Virus record (IMG/VR): IMGVR_UViG_3300032323_003775
Span: 1 to 29,657 of that record
Origin: a virus
Direction: 5' to 3' (one strand)
DNA: 29,657 nt
Made by a program: the position numbers and the translations under genes. Below, one piece after another: positions 16,013-22,453 of this stretch. Each line of letters starts with the position of its first letter. Position 1 is the first letter of the stretch. Under the pieces are notes generated by a model. The model saw only the letters and a list, made by a program, of their open reading frames with translations, ran no database searches and was not told the origin of the DNA.

Positions 16013-16695
16013 AAATTAACATTTACTATCGCCACGCTGTAACTAATAATTCTGGGAGATATAGACCATCATGGTTTAGTTACGAAAAATGTTTTAAAAA
16101 CCTTCTTAGGACTATAGAAGGATATGATAGCATTAATTTAACTCTGGCTATGGATGGAGATATTAATCAAGATTTTACTAAAAATTATCAAGATAAATTT
16201 ACTCTGTTTTCTACCAATTATAAATCAAGTTTATTCTCATACCGTGCTCTTTTAAAACATATTAAAGAACAACCTATGGAATCTGATGAGTTAATATACT
16301 TTCTTGAAAATGATTATTTACATACCGATAATTGGGTAGATAAAATAATTAATTTATTTTCTACATACTCAGGATTAGATTACATTTCATTATATGATCA
16401 CAATGATAAATATTTTTTACCGATGTACGATAATTTAGTTTCTAAAATTATAACTACTAAGACTCATCATTGGCGAACTACACCTAGTACTTGTGGCTCA
16501 TTTATTATAAATAGAAAAATATTTGAAGAAGATTATGATGTGCAATCTACTCACGTAGGGGATCATAATACTTTTTTATGGTTAAATGAAAACAGACAAA
16601 GATTTGTGTTTACTCCTATTCCAGGATTATCTACACACTGTATGGAGGGTTTAATGTCTCCTACTATTGATTGGGAAAAAATAAATAACAAATAA
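16009..16695 (+). CDS. Glycosyltransferase-like protein, probable GT-A fold
   Basis: 228 aa. It starts KINIYYRHAVTNNSGRYRPSWFSYEKC, resembling the first strand of GT-A enzymes. ELIYFLENDYLHTDNWVDKI (about 94-113) has an acidic LENDY in the place of the DxD motif. TPSTCGSFIINRKIFEED and GDHNTFLWLNENRQRFVFTPIPGLSTH follow as acceptor-side segments. I do not recognise the exact family. Position in an unbroken row of glycan genes supports the call. It is followed by an 10-nt spacer and the TylF-like gene. Confidence 0.7.
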   Translation: MKINIYYRHAVTNNSGRYRPSWFSYEKCFKNLLRTIEGYDSINLTLAMDGDINQDFTKNYQDKFTLFSTNYKSSLFSYRALLKHIKEQPMESDELIYFLENDYLHTDNWVDKIINLFSTYSGLDYISLYDHNDKYFLPMYDNLVSKIITTKTHHWRTTPSTCGSFIINRKIFEEDYDVQSTHVGDHNTFLWLNENRQRFVFTPIPGLSTHCMEGLMSPTIDWEKINNK

Positions 16696-16705
16696 TAAAT
16701 AACAA

Positions 16706-17401
16706 ATGAAAACAATTACTACTTTTGAAGAATTATCATCTGATTTAATTAATTCTGGAATTACTATGGTATGGAAAGAATTATTTGACATGCCCTTAAG
16801 ACACTTTGAAAAGATAGATAGTGTAGAAGGAGATATTGTGGAATGCGGAGTATGGAGAGGAGGATACCTAATTTATCTCAGCCATATGTTCCCAGATAAA
16901 AATGTTTGGGCGTGTGACTCATATGAGGGATTTCAACCACTAGATAAAACTAATTATAAATTTGAGGGTGAAAGACATACACCTACATTTACTCATGGGG
17001 CTAAGGGTCCTTTAGCTATTAGTTTAGAAGAAGTAAAACAAAATTTTAAAAATTATGATTTAGAAACTCCACGAATTAAATTTTTAAAAGGTTTTGTTAA
17101 TGAAACTCTTCCCACTTCAGGAATTGAAAAGATATCTTTATTAAGGGTGGATGTTGATGCATACTCAGCTACTTTAGAAGTATTAGATAATTTATATAAT
17201 AAAGTCCAACCTGGAGGGTATATCATATTTGATGATGCTAATTTAAAAGAATCATTAGAAGCTATTAAATTTTTCCTAAAAAGAGAAAATTTACCTCTAG
17301 AATTAATTAATCCTTACACCGATCAACCTTATTCACTAGATTACCCAATATGTTCTTCAGACTCTGGATTTGAGGCCGGGTCATATATAGTAAAAAAATA
17401 A
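16706..17401 (+). CDS. TylF/MycF-type O-methyltransferase
   Basis: 231 aa, family length. Motifs in order: GDIVECGVWRGG (42-53, SAM loop), WACDSYEGFQP (68-78), IKFLKGFVNETLP (124-136), LLRVDVDAYSAT (145-156) and GGYIIFDDA (170-178). The aspartates in DVDAY and FDD are the Mg-binding residues of this SAM- and metal-dependent family, which methylates sugar hydroxyls in macrolides and in many surface glycans. A sugar hydroxyl on the cassette's product is the likely target. Confidence 0.92.
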   Translation: MKTITTFEELSSDLINSGITMVWKELFDMPLRHFEKIDSVEGDIVECGVWRGGYLIYLSHMFPDKNVWACDSYEGFQPLDKTNYKFEGERHTPTFTHGAKGPLAISLEEVKQNFKNYDLETPRIKFLKGFVNETLPTSGIEKISLLRVDVDAYSATLEVLDNLYNKVQPGGYIIFDDANLKESLEAIKFFLKRENLPLELINPYTDQPYSLDYPICSSDSGFEAGSYIVKK

Positions 17402-17404
17402 ATC

Positions 17405-18157
17405 ATGATTTCAGTTATAATCCCAACTTACAAATCACCAGAAGTTCTTGATTTATGTCTAAAATCAGCTATTGAAGGGCAGGTCAATAAAAACCAAATA
17501 ATAGTTGTTGTAGATGGTTTTTATGATATAAATAAAGAAGTACTTGAAAAATACGGTGAATATATTAGTATTCTCAATTTGGAACAGAATGTCGGCCTGT
17601 GTCGAGGAACAAACTTAGGCGTGTATAATGCCGAGTATGACCGTGTACTTATCGTTAATGATGACAATGTGTTTCCAAAAGCCTGGGATATAATTTTAGA
17701 AGTAGCATATAATCCAAACTCTGTTATTTCACCCAACCAAATCGAACCACGTCCAAGTATGTTCCCACAGTTTATTATTACGGACTTAGGTACAGACTCT
17801 AAAACATTTGATTTAAGAGGATTTTGGGATTATTCATATCAGATATCTCAAAACCTAACGGAAGATAATGGTTCCACACTTCCTATCTTTATGTCAAAAC
17901 AAAAATATATAGCTTTAGGAGGGTGGGATGAGAATTATGAGCAGGGTATGGTTGCGGATTGGGACTTCTTCCTAAAATGTCAGTTAATGGGTTTATCTAT
18001 GATGAGAACTTATAACTGCCATTTCTACCATTTTGCTTCAGTATCTGTAAATGGAGAGAAAAGAAATCAGGCTGAAATGCAAGGACATGAATATGCCCGA
18101 TATAAGTGGGGCAGCTATATAAAACATAATCCTCAAAATAATTTAAAATATTTGTAA
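17405..18157 (+). CDS. Glycosyltransferase, GT-A fold, family 2
   Basis: 250 aa. It starts ISVIIPTYKSPEVLDLCLKS, a textbook GT2 beginning. NVGLCRGTNLGV (62-73) and VLIVNDDNVFP (80-90) give the nucleotide and metal site (DD in place of DxD). GGWDENYEQGMVADWDFFLKCQLMG (about 173-197) holds the catalytic-base ED-like region. Codons such as GGC, CTG, CGA and GCG appear more often than in neighbours by eye, hinting at a separate origin. It closes the glycan cassette; a predicted promoter for the next block begins 5 nt downstream. Confidence 0.93.
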   Translation: MISVIIPTYKSPEVLDLCLKSAIEGQVNKNQIIVVVDGFYDINKEVLEKYGEYISILNLEQNVGLCRGTNLGVYNAEYDRVLIVNDDNVFPKAWDIILEVAYNPNSVISPNQIEPRPSMFPQFIITDLGTDSKTFDLRGFWDYSYQISQNLTEDNGSTLPIFMSKQKYIALGGWDENYEQGMVADWDFFLKCQLMGLSMMRTYNCHFYHFASVSVNGEKRNQAEMQGHEYARYKWGSYIKHNPQNNLKYL

Positions 18158-18162
18158 TATAA

Positions 18163-18194
18163 TTTGGATTCCTGAGTTTTTCCTTTTATATTTA
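18163..18194 (+). promoter_or_regulatory. Predicted promoter after the glycan cassette
   Basis: TTTG at 18163-18166 is followed by exactly 20 nt and TATATTTA at 18187-18194, the same grammar as the repeated promoters. It falls in the 59-nt gap before the gene at 18217, leaving a leader of roughly 15 nt. It would drive the zinc-protein block separately from the glycan genes. Confidence 0.5.
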
Positions 18195-18216
18195 TAAAAA
18201 GTTAAAAAGGTTACAT

Positions 18217-18573
18217 ATGAATCTAACAATTAAAAAAACAAAAACAATGGAAATGATCCCTTGTTCTAAATGTGGCAACGACATGCCTGAACTTAGAAAA
18301 ATGAAATTTGGATACGACTTTTGTATCCAATGTTCAGACAAATATAATCTAATAGGTAAAAAAAGAGCAATTACTGTTCAAATGGGAGAAGGTGACCATA
18401 CTTGGAATGAAACTATTATCATGAGTGAGAAAGATTTTCTAGAGTATGAAAAGCAAGAAGAATTAGCTTTACAATTAATAGGAAAAAAGAAAGCTCATAA
18501 AGCTGAATTTCTTTCTTTTGATGGGGAAACTCCTATTTCAGATAAATTAGTTGTCAATTCTAGAGAAGACTAA
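18217..18573 (+). CDS. DksA/TraR-type zinc-finger protein
   Basis: 118 aa. A four-cysteine finger, C16-x2-C19 and C36-x2-C39, encloses GNDMPELRKMKFGYDF, the CG-x-(I/M)P-x-x-R layout of the DksA/TraR finger. DksA-type proteins bind the RNA polymerase secondary channel through a coiled coil before the finger, but here the finger is N-terminal and no coiled coil precedes it, so that role should not be assumed. The rest has VQMGEGDHTWNETIIMSEKDFLEYE, a conserved-looking segment of unknown role. An alternative start is the ATG at 18247. Confidence 0.8.
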   Translation: MNLTIKKTKTMEMIPCSKCGNDMPELRKMKFGYDFCIQCSDKYNLIGKKRAITVQMGEGDHTWNETIIMSEKDFLEYEKQEELALQLIGKKKAHKAEFLSFDGETPISDKLVVNSRED

Positions 18574-18575
18574 AA

Positions 18576-19211
18576 GTGCCTCAACCTAAACCACTAAGCA
18601 AAGCCATGATTGTGGCTGCGCATGCTAAAACCCAATCTAATTTGGCAGCAGCGCGTTATTTGCATGTTTCATATCAACATTACCGAAAGTTTGCTAAAAT
18701 ATACACAGATGAGGCAACAGGTAAAAGTTTATTTGATTTACACAAAAATCAATGTGGTAAGGGTATTCCTAAATTTCTAAAACAAAGTAAAAAAGAACCT
18801 GCACTTCTAGACATTATAGAAGGAAGAGTAGCATCATCTCACTTCCAACCTGCTAAACTTAAGTATAGAATGATAGAGCAGGGATATTTATCAGAGGAAT
18901 GTACTCAATGCAAATTTAAAGAACGTAGGGTTCTTGATTATAAAATACCTTTACTTTTACATTTTAAAGACGGAAATAATTCAAACTGGTCTTTAGAAAA
19001 TGTAGAGTTACTTTGTTATAATCATTATTTCCTACTAGTTGGGGATATATTCAACGAAAAAGATCTTAAATATATTGAATCACATCAAGAACAGTACGGA
19101 ATTTCGGATGCTGTGAGTTGGGAAGTGGATGATTACCACCTCCAAAGATTAAAAGAATTAGGTTTACATGATGACGAAGATGATGTTAACCAGTATATTT
19201 CAAGAATATGA
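18576..19211 (+). CDS. Helix-turn-helix plus HNH-like zinc protein
   Basis: 211 aa, GTG start 2 nt after the previous stop. Residues 18-41 (KTQSNLAAARYLHVSYQHYRKFAK) read as a helix-turn-helix. The second half has C109-x2-C112 and C147-x2-H150 around IPLLLHFKDGNNSNWSLENVELL, the HNH layout in which H129, the asparagines and the last knuckle form the metal site. The usual DH of HNH nucleases is LH here and the last knuckle is CYNH rather than CxxC, so nuclease activity is doubtful; it may be a DNA-binding relative. I recall similar proteins in other large phages of Bacteroidota. Confidence 0.7.
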   Translation: MPQPKPLSKAMIVAAHAKTQSNLAAARYLHVSYQHYRKFAKIYTDEATGKSLFDLHKNQCGKGIPKFLKQSKKEPALLDIIEGRVASSHFQPAKLKYRMIEQGYLSEECTQCKFKERRVLDYKIPLLLHFKDGNNSNWSLENVELLCYNHYFLLVGDIFNEKDLKYIESHQEQYGISDAVSWEVDDYHLQRLKELGLHDDEDDVNQYISRI

Positions 19212-19366
19212 ATTTAGATGATAAACATAAAAGAATAAAAGAAGACTATGGTAAAATAAAATCCTCCCACCTTGAAAGATTAGGAACAACAATGTTGAAA
19301 AACGAAGAAAAGTTCCGTAAATTAAAAGACAAAAAAATTAATAGCAACTTTCTTAAACATTTTTGA
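19208..19366 (+). CDS. Small charged protein, 52 aa
   Basis: The ATG overlaps the previous stop as ATGA and the frame runs to the TGA at 19364, one base before the next gene. The protein is lysine-rich and helical (KHKRIKEDYGKIKSSHLERL, then KNEEKFRKLKDKKIN). The tight fit between neighbours is the main evidence that it is a real gene. Function unknown. Confidence 0.6.
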   Translation: MNLDDKHKRIKEDYGKIKSSHLERLGTTMLKNEEKFRKLKDKKINSNFLKHF

Positions 19367-19367
19367 T

Positions 19368-19706
19368 ATGAAATTTAAACATCATTTAGTTTACGATAAT
19401 TCGCAAGAAATTGAATATATGTTGAGTGGGGGAGATTATAATTTATCACGTTTAGTAGTAGACACCACTCTTGAAAATCTTACAACAAGAAAAAAAGTAA
19501 TACCCATAGTTTCAATATACGCACAGGAAGAAGAAATGTTTTGGGATCTTACATTAGATAGAGAGGATATGGAAGAGACCTTAAGCAAAAACCTCAGCAT
19601 AATGGAAAAATTTGAAGATTATGAGAGATGTCAAGAAATAGTTAATGGTATAAAGTTTATTCAAAGTAAAAAAAGTAATGGCAACAAAACAAAAAGTAAG
19701 CGTTAG
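19368..19706 (+). CDS. Hypothetical protein with a UVR-like C-terminal helix pair
   Basis: 112 aa. The N-terminal part (KHHLVYDNSQEIEYMLSGG, then VIPIVSIYAQEEEMFWDLTL) looks strand-rich. The C-terminal LSIMEKFEDYERCQEIVNGIKFI (76-98) resembles the UVR motif, two helices with a central D/E-Y-E, found in UvrB/UvrC and in many phage proteins. The last residues are lysine- and serine-rich. Its final 29 nt overlap the start of the small basic protein in another frame. No function is assigned. Confidence 0.65.
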   Translation: MKFKHHLVYDNSQEIEYMLSGGDYNLSRLVVDTTLENLTTRKKVIPIVSIYAQEEEMFWDLTLDREDMEETLSKNLSIMEKFEDYERCQEIVNGIKFIQSKKSNGNKTKSKR

Positions 19707-19824
19707 CTCGTTTGCACCCAAAAGAACTAAAGTTTCAAGACCTGGAGTGCATGCTAAGACCAAAAATTCTGGTACTAAGCATAACAAAAACTACGCTAAA
19801 GCTTATAGAGGACAAGGAAGATAA
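19678..19824 (+). CDS. Small basic protein, 48 aa
   Basis: The ATG lies inside the end of the previous gene and the frame runs to TAA at 19822. The protein is highly basic and rich in K, S, R and G, with RPGVHAKTKNSGTKHNKNY and the ending KAYRGQGR. I recall short proteins with this kind of PGVHAKTK / YRGQGR ending in other large phages, which supports it as a real gene. Nucleic-acid or nucleoprotein binding is plausible from charge alone. A terminator and promoter follow. Confidence 0.65.
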   Translation: MATKQKVSVSSFAPKRTKVSRPGVHAKTKNSGTKHNKNYAKAYRGQGR

Positions 19825-19866
19825 TATTTAAACATCTTTTTGTTTTCTTTGCAGTTTTTTAATAAT

Positions 19867-19885
19867 CTTTTTGCAGAAAGCCTCT
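19867..19885 (+). repeat. 19-nt direct repeat, copy 1 of 2
   Basis: CTTTTTGCAGAAAGCCTCT is identical to 21425-21443. In both copies it ends exactly 33 nt before the -7 box of a promoter. Here it also forms the left arm of the terminator hairpin. Confidence 0.9.
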
Positions 19886-19913
19886 CGCGAAATGGTAGGC
19901 TTTCTGCTTTTTT
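19873..19913 (+). terminator. Rho-independent-type terminator after the small basic protein
   Basis: GCAGAAAGCCT (19873-19883) pairs perfectly with AGGCTTTCTGC (19897-19907) over 11 bp around a 13-nt loop, followed at once by six T (19908-19913). It ends the block that begins at 18217 and overlaps the promoter for the next one. Confidence 0.85.
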
Positions 19914-19927
19914 GTTCGTAAATTTAC
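19896..19927 (+). promoter_or_regulatory. Repeated phage promoter, copy 1
   Basis: The -7 box TAAATTTAC is at 19919-19927, preceded by GTTCG and followed by ATTGTTGA, as in copies 2 and 3. The -33 position holds TAG rather than TTG (19896-19898), so this is the weakest -33 box of the set. Transcription should start near 19933, about 25 nt before the gene at 19958. Confidence 0.75.
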
Positions 19928-19957
19928 ATTGTTGAAAAATTAAGAAATATCAAAACT

Positions 19958-20239
19958 ATGAGAAATAAAAATCAATCAATTTATAGAGCAATAGAAGAAT
20001 TGCGTAAAATGAGTAACGCCGGACTAATTGACGGAGATGATTTTTTGCTTATATTCCTTAGACTAAAGAATCAACTCCAACCAGAACAATCACTTCCTTC
20101 TTCACTAACATTAGCAGATTTGGAATGTTATGATTTCCAATATTATGTAGGTCACATTGCTGATATGGATGGAGACGGATGGGTTAACCAAGAAACAGCA
20201 GAATTAGTTTTGTTAGAATATAATGCAGGTGTAAGATGA
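19958..20239 (+). CDS. Small protein with an EF-hand/dockerin-like loop
   Basis: 93 aa, the first gene after promoter copy 1. Two N-terminal helices (IYRAIEELRKMSNAG, GDDFLLIFLRLKNQL) lead to HIADMDGDGWVNQETAELVLLEY. DMDGDGWVN there matches the first nine positions of an EF-hand or dockerin calcium loop, and the following helix fits, but position 12 is Thr instead of an acid. Calcium binding is possible, not secure. It overlaps the next gene by ATGA. Confidence 0.65.
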   Translation: MRNKNQSIYRAIEELRKMSNAGLIDGDDFLLIFLRLKNQLQPEQSLPSSLTLADLECYDFQYYVGHIADMDGDGWVNQETAELVLLEYNAGVR

Positions 20240-20565
20240 TAAAATATAAACATACACATTCACATTTACCCCCAGTTTTATTTACTTCCATTTTTAATGG
20301 TAAAAAATATATTGTACCTGGATGGAAAGAAGTACACCCCAATACTACAATGGAAAACATTGAATGGGTAAAAGAAAAAGTAGTAGTTAAAAAAACAGAA
20401 ATTGAAACATTCGAGTTCCCATCCTCAAGTGGTAGTGAAGTTTATATTGCTAAAAAATATACTAACCCCAATGGATCTATTAAATTCAGTTGCAATTGTC
20501 CTGGTGTATGGCGTTCAGCTGATAGAAGATGTAAACATATAAAATCATTAGAAATAAATGGCTAG
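20236..20565 (+). CDS. SWIM zinc-finger protein
   Basis: 109 aa. The C-terminal FSCNCPGVWRSADRRCKHI has C86-x-C88, then C99-x-H101, which is the SWIM pattern CxC-xn-CxH. SWIM domains occur in DNA- and protein-binding contexts (SWI2/SNF2-associated, MuDR transposases, plant kinases) and in many small phage proteins. The N-terminal part (PVLFTSIFNGKKYIVPGWKEV) is strand-rich and unknown. It overlaps the gene before (ATGA) and after (8 nt). Confidence 0.8.
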   Translation: MIKYKHTHSHLPPVLFTSIFNGKKYIVPGWKEVHPNTTMENIEWVKEKVVVKKTEIETFEFPSSSGSEVYIAKKYTNPNGSIKFSCNCPGVWRSADRRCKHIKSLEING

Positions 20566-20791
20566 ATCAAGCGAAAGACTTAAAGCATCAGTTGGAGTAG
20601 TATTTACAACTTCTACCCAAGCAAACCCTAAATATAAAATTAAGGTATTCAAAAATAAAACAGTAGATGAATTGTTAGACTGCAATTTTGATACACCTGG
20701 TATCCCTCTAAAAGCGGATATTAAAGAAATGGTAGTGGGAGATAATCTTATAAATATGCTAAAAACAAAGTATAAGATTAAAGCTTCTTAG
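20558..20791 (+). CDS. Small hypothetical protein, 77 aa
   Basis: Not recognised. It opens with a basic ARSSERLKASVGVVFTTSTQ segment, then KYKIKVFKNKTVDELLDCNFDTPGIPLKADIKEMVVG. It overlaps the SWIM gene and is followed by a 13-nt gap and a small membrane peptide. Expression is probably from promoter copy 1. Confidence 0.55.
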   Translation: MARSSERLKASVGVVFTTSTQANPKYKIKVFKNKTVDELLDCNFDTPGIPLKADIKEMVVGDNLINMLKTKYKIKAS

Positions 20792-20804
20792 TATTTATTA
20801 TAAA

Positions 20805-20894
20805 ATGTTTGCTTCTACTCTCATCTCACTTTTATGTCTTATTGTAGTAATATCTATAATAAAAAAAAGACAAGAAAAACGAATTAATTGGTAA
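20805..20894 (+). CDS. Small single-span membrane peptide, 29 aa
   Basis: The ATG at 20805 opens a frame encoding FASTLISLLCLIVVISII (residues 2-19), an uninterrupted hydrophobic stretch, followed by the positive tail KKRQEKRINW. That is a classic N-out, C-in single-span layout. It fills the gap between two clear genes and ends 4 nt before the next start. Phages carry such peptides as holins, antiholins or superinfection factors, but no role can be assigned. Confidence 0.6.
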   Translation: MFASTLISLLCLIVVISIIKKRQEKRINW

Positions 20895-20898
20895 TCTC

Positions 20899-21423
20899 AT
20901 GAGTAAACTATCAACAAATCTAGTACCTATTTTAGAACAATTACTTGTAAAAGAAATTGGTGAAGCAAGCATTCCTCCTTTAAAATGGGAACAACTAACC
21001 CCTACTAGATTTAGATTTGAAATTTACATTGAAGATGAATTTAACTATGTACAAGTAGAATTTGAAAGAGGTGGGGACGCTGCAAAAGAATTTTTTCTCC
21101 CACCTGCTTACAGAAATGTAAGATCTTTTTATAATGTAGGTTTTGATATTGATGGAACTGAAACCCAATACGCAAAAACTAAACTAAAAACCCTATTACA
21201 AATTATGTCTACAATGGTAGATATAGTGAAGTTTTTTATAAAAACTAGACAACCTGATGCCTTATCTTTTATGGCTACAGAAAAAAATAGGGATAGTAAT
21301 AATATGCAAAAATCAAACTTATATCAGGCATTTATAAAAAAAGGAATAAGCTCTATACCAGGTTATACTAGTGATACTTATAGAGATTCTTATCTTGTTG
21401 TAAAAAATTCAATATCCCGCTAA
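20899..21423 (+). CDS. Phage protein of unknown function
   Basis: 174 aa. FRFEIYIEDEFNYVQVEFE is a pair of strands near residues 38-56. YNVGFDIDGTETQYAKTKLKTLLQIMSTMVDIVKFFIKTRQPDALSFMA (83-131) is a strand and long helix that looks conserved. SIPGYTSDTYRDSYLVV closes the domain. I recall relatives in other large phages without known function. It ends the unit driven by promoter copy 1, with promoter copy 2 directly downstream. Confidence 0.7.
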   Translation: MSKLSTNLVPILEQLLVKEIGEASIPPLKWEQLTPTRFRFEIYIEDEFNYVQVEFERGGDAAKEFFLPPAYRNVRSFYNVGFDIDGTETQYAKTKLKTLLQIMSTMVDIVKFFIKTRQPDALSFMATEKNRDSNNMQKSNLYQAFIKKGISSIPGYTSDTYRDSYLVVKNSISR

Positions 21424-21424
21424 A

Positions 21425-21443
21425 CTTTTTGCAGAAAGCCTCT
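21425..21443 (+). repeat. 19-nt direct repeat, copy 2 of 2
   Basis: CTTTTTGCAGAAAGCCTCT is identical to 19867-19885 and lies at the same distance from its promoter. Here the right arm of the hairpin is not conserved, so no perfect terminator stem forms. Confidence 0.9.
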
Positions 21444-21452
21444 TGCTAAAAA

Positions 21453-21485
21453 TTTGGCTACCCGAGAAACCGTTCGTAAATTTAC
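21453..21485 (+). promoter_or_regulatory. Repeated phage promoter, copy 2
   Basis: TTTG at 21453-21456 (written TTTGG), 20 nt, then TAAATTTAC at 21477-21485, followed by ATTGTTGATTTAAAA, the same as copy 3. Transcription should start near 21491. The leader carries ATGGTTATG, in which the second ATG (21532) is the likely start. Confidence 0.85.
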
Positions 21486-21531
21486 ATTGTTGATTTAAAA
21501 CGGATACAAAAACAAAAAAAAAATAATGGTT

Positions 21532-21753
21532 ATGGAAAAGCAATTACTACACACCTGTCTTTACAAAGCAAAGCAGTCTTTCAAATTAGGAAATGAAGAA
21601 TCAGCTCGTGATTTTTGCGACTTAGGAATCGCTTATATTGCTGACAAGAGATTAGACGGATATGGTCCTGAAGATTTGATTGAGGGAATTAAAGTGGATT
21701 TGTGGTTGGAAAGATTTTGGATGTTTTTGGAAAATAAAAATTTGTTAATGTGA
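21532..21753 (+). CDS. Small hypothetical protein, 73 aa
   Basis: First gene after promoter copy 2. I chose the ATG at 21532 over 21526 because GGTTATG precedes or includes the start of at least four other genes here. The protein is all-helical (LLHTCLYKAKQSFKLGNEES, then ARDFCDLGIAYIADKRLDGY), with spacing that suggests one TPR-like helix pair, not provable from one copy. It ends in an aromatic WLERFWMFLE helix. Its stop overlaps the next ATG by one base (TGATG). Confidence 0.6.
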   Translation: MEKQLLHTCLYKAKQSFKLGNEESARDFCDLGIAYIADKRLDGYGPEDLIEGIKVDLWLERFWMFLENKNLLM

Positions 21754-22058
21754 TGGGAGAAAAGAGAGGTAATACCGGAAAATTAGAAAATCCGTATAAC
21801 GATAATGGTGTTCTAGAAGTATACCATGAAGAAATAGAACAGTGGATTAGAGTAACTTCTCGAGAATTTAGATCTTGGGGAGGAAAAAGAAGAATAACAG
21901 AGTATAGATATCCCTATAGACAACCTACGGAGATAAATATTTATGAATATACGGGTCCCGTATTTGAATATCTTACAAATAAAATTATAAATAAACCAAG
22001 TAAGGGAGTGAATGGATCTCGTCCCCAAACTAAATCTACATACAGTGAAAGAATTTGA
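21753..22058 (+). CDS. Hypothetical protein, 101 aa
   Basis: The ATG at 21753 follows the previous stop (TGATG overlap); a GTG at 21750 would add one residue. The protein has VLEVYHEEIEQWIRVTSREFRSWGGKRRITEYRYPYRQPTEI (about 19-60), a strand-rich segment with many aromatic and arginine residues, then a helix and a basic tail. A polar, nucleic-acid- or protein-binding role is possible; no family was recognised. Confidence 0.6.
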   Translation: MGEKRGNTGKLENPYNDNGVLEVYHEEIEQWIRVTSREFRSWGGKRRITEYRYPYRQPTEINIYEYTGPVFEYLTNKIINKPSKGVNGSRPQTKSTYSERI

Positions 22059-22062
22059 ATTT

Positions 22063-22302
22063 ATGAAAGGTGAAATAGAAGTAAGCAAAAGAAAAGCTGC
22101 ATTCACTGAACTAAGAGACTGGTGTGTAATGTCTGTTGGTTCTAAAACAGAAGATAGAGGGGATTTTATTGAAGTAACTGAATGGTCTAATGGAGAAGGA
22201 TATGATATTTTCATTTCAGATGGTTCAGGAGAAAGACAATTTAATCTAACCTGGGGTCAATTTGAAGCGCTTAAAGCATGTATAAAAAAAATAGATAAAT
22301 AA
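22063..22302 (+). CDS. Small phage protein, 79 aa
   Basis: I prefer the ATG at 22063, 4 nt after the previous stop; an in-frame ATG at 22012 would add 17 residues and overlap the previous gene by 47 nt. The C-terminal half, DFIEVTEWSNGEGYDIFIS followed by FNLTWGQFEALKACIKKI, has the look of a small alpha/beta phage protein family (EW-x-NGEGYD then an F-L-x-x-x-x-F-x-A-I/L helix). Function unknown. Confidence 0.65.
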   Translation: MKGEIEVSKRKAAFTELRDWCVMSVGSKTEDRGDFIEVTEWSNGEGYDIFISDGSGERQFNLTWGQFEALKACIKKIDK

Positions 22303-22303
22303 A

Positions 22304-22453
22304 ATGGAAGTCAGAACATTAGAATCAGACACACGAATGCGATTTTTATTAGGAAATAATCCTATGGGGGAGATGATAAAAATTGTATCAAAAGAGTGTA
22401 AAAAAATTGAAAAAAAGAAAGGTTATGGAAAACAAACCCAAAACAAAGGATAA
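22304..22453 (+). CDS. Small hypothetical protein, 49 aa
   Basis: The ATG at 22304 follows the previous stop by 1 nt and the frame runs to TAA at 22451, overlapping the next gene by 29 nt. The sequence starts EVRTLESDTRMRFLLGNNP and ends with a lysine-rich helix. It fills what would otherwise be a 122-nt gap in a tightly packed region. Real-gene status is likely but not certain. Confidence 0.5.
   Translation: MEVRTLESDTRMRFLLGNNPMGEMIKIVSKECKKIEKKKGYGKQTQNKG

Noticed and set aside
8020-18197. TATTTATA at 8020 and 18189, the reverse complement of the T4 late promoter TATAAATA
   Set aside because: It would point to the minus strand, where no gene is supported, and such AT-only octamers are expected by chance here. 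At 18187 the same bases serve the -7 box of a better promoter.
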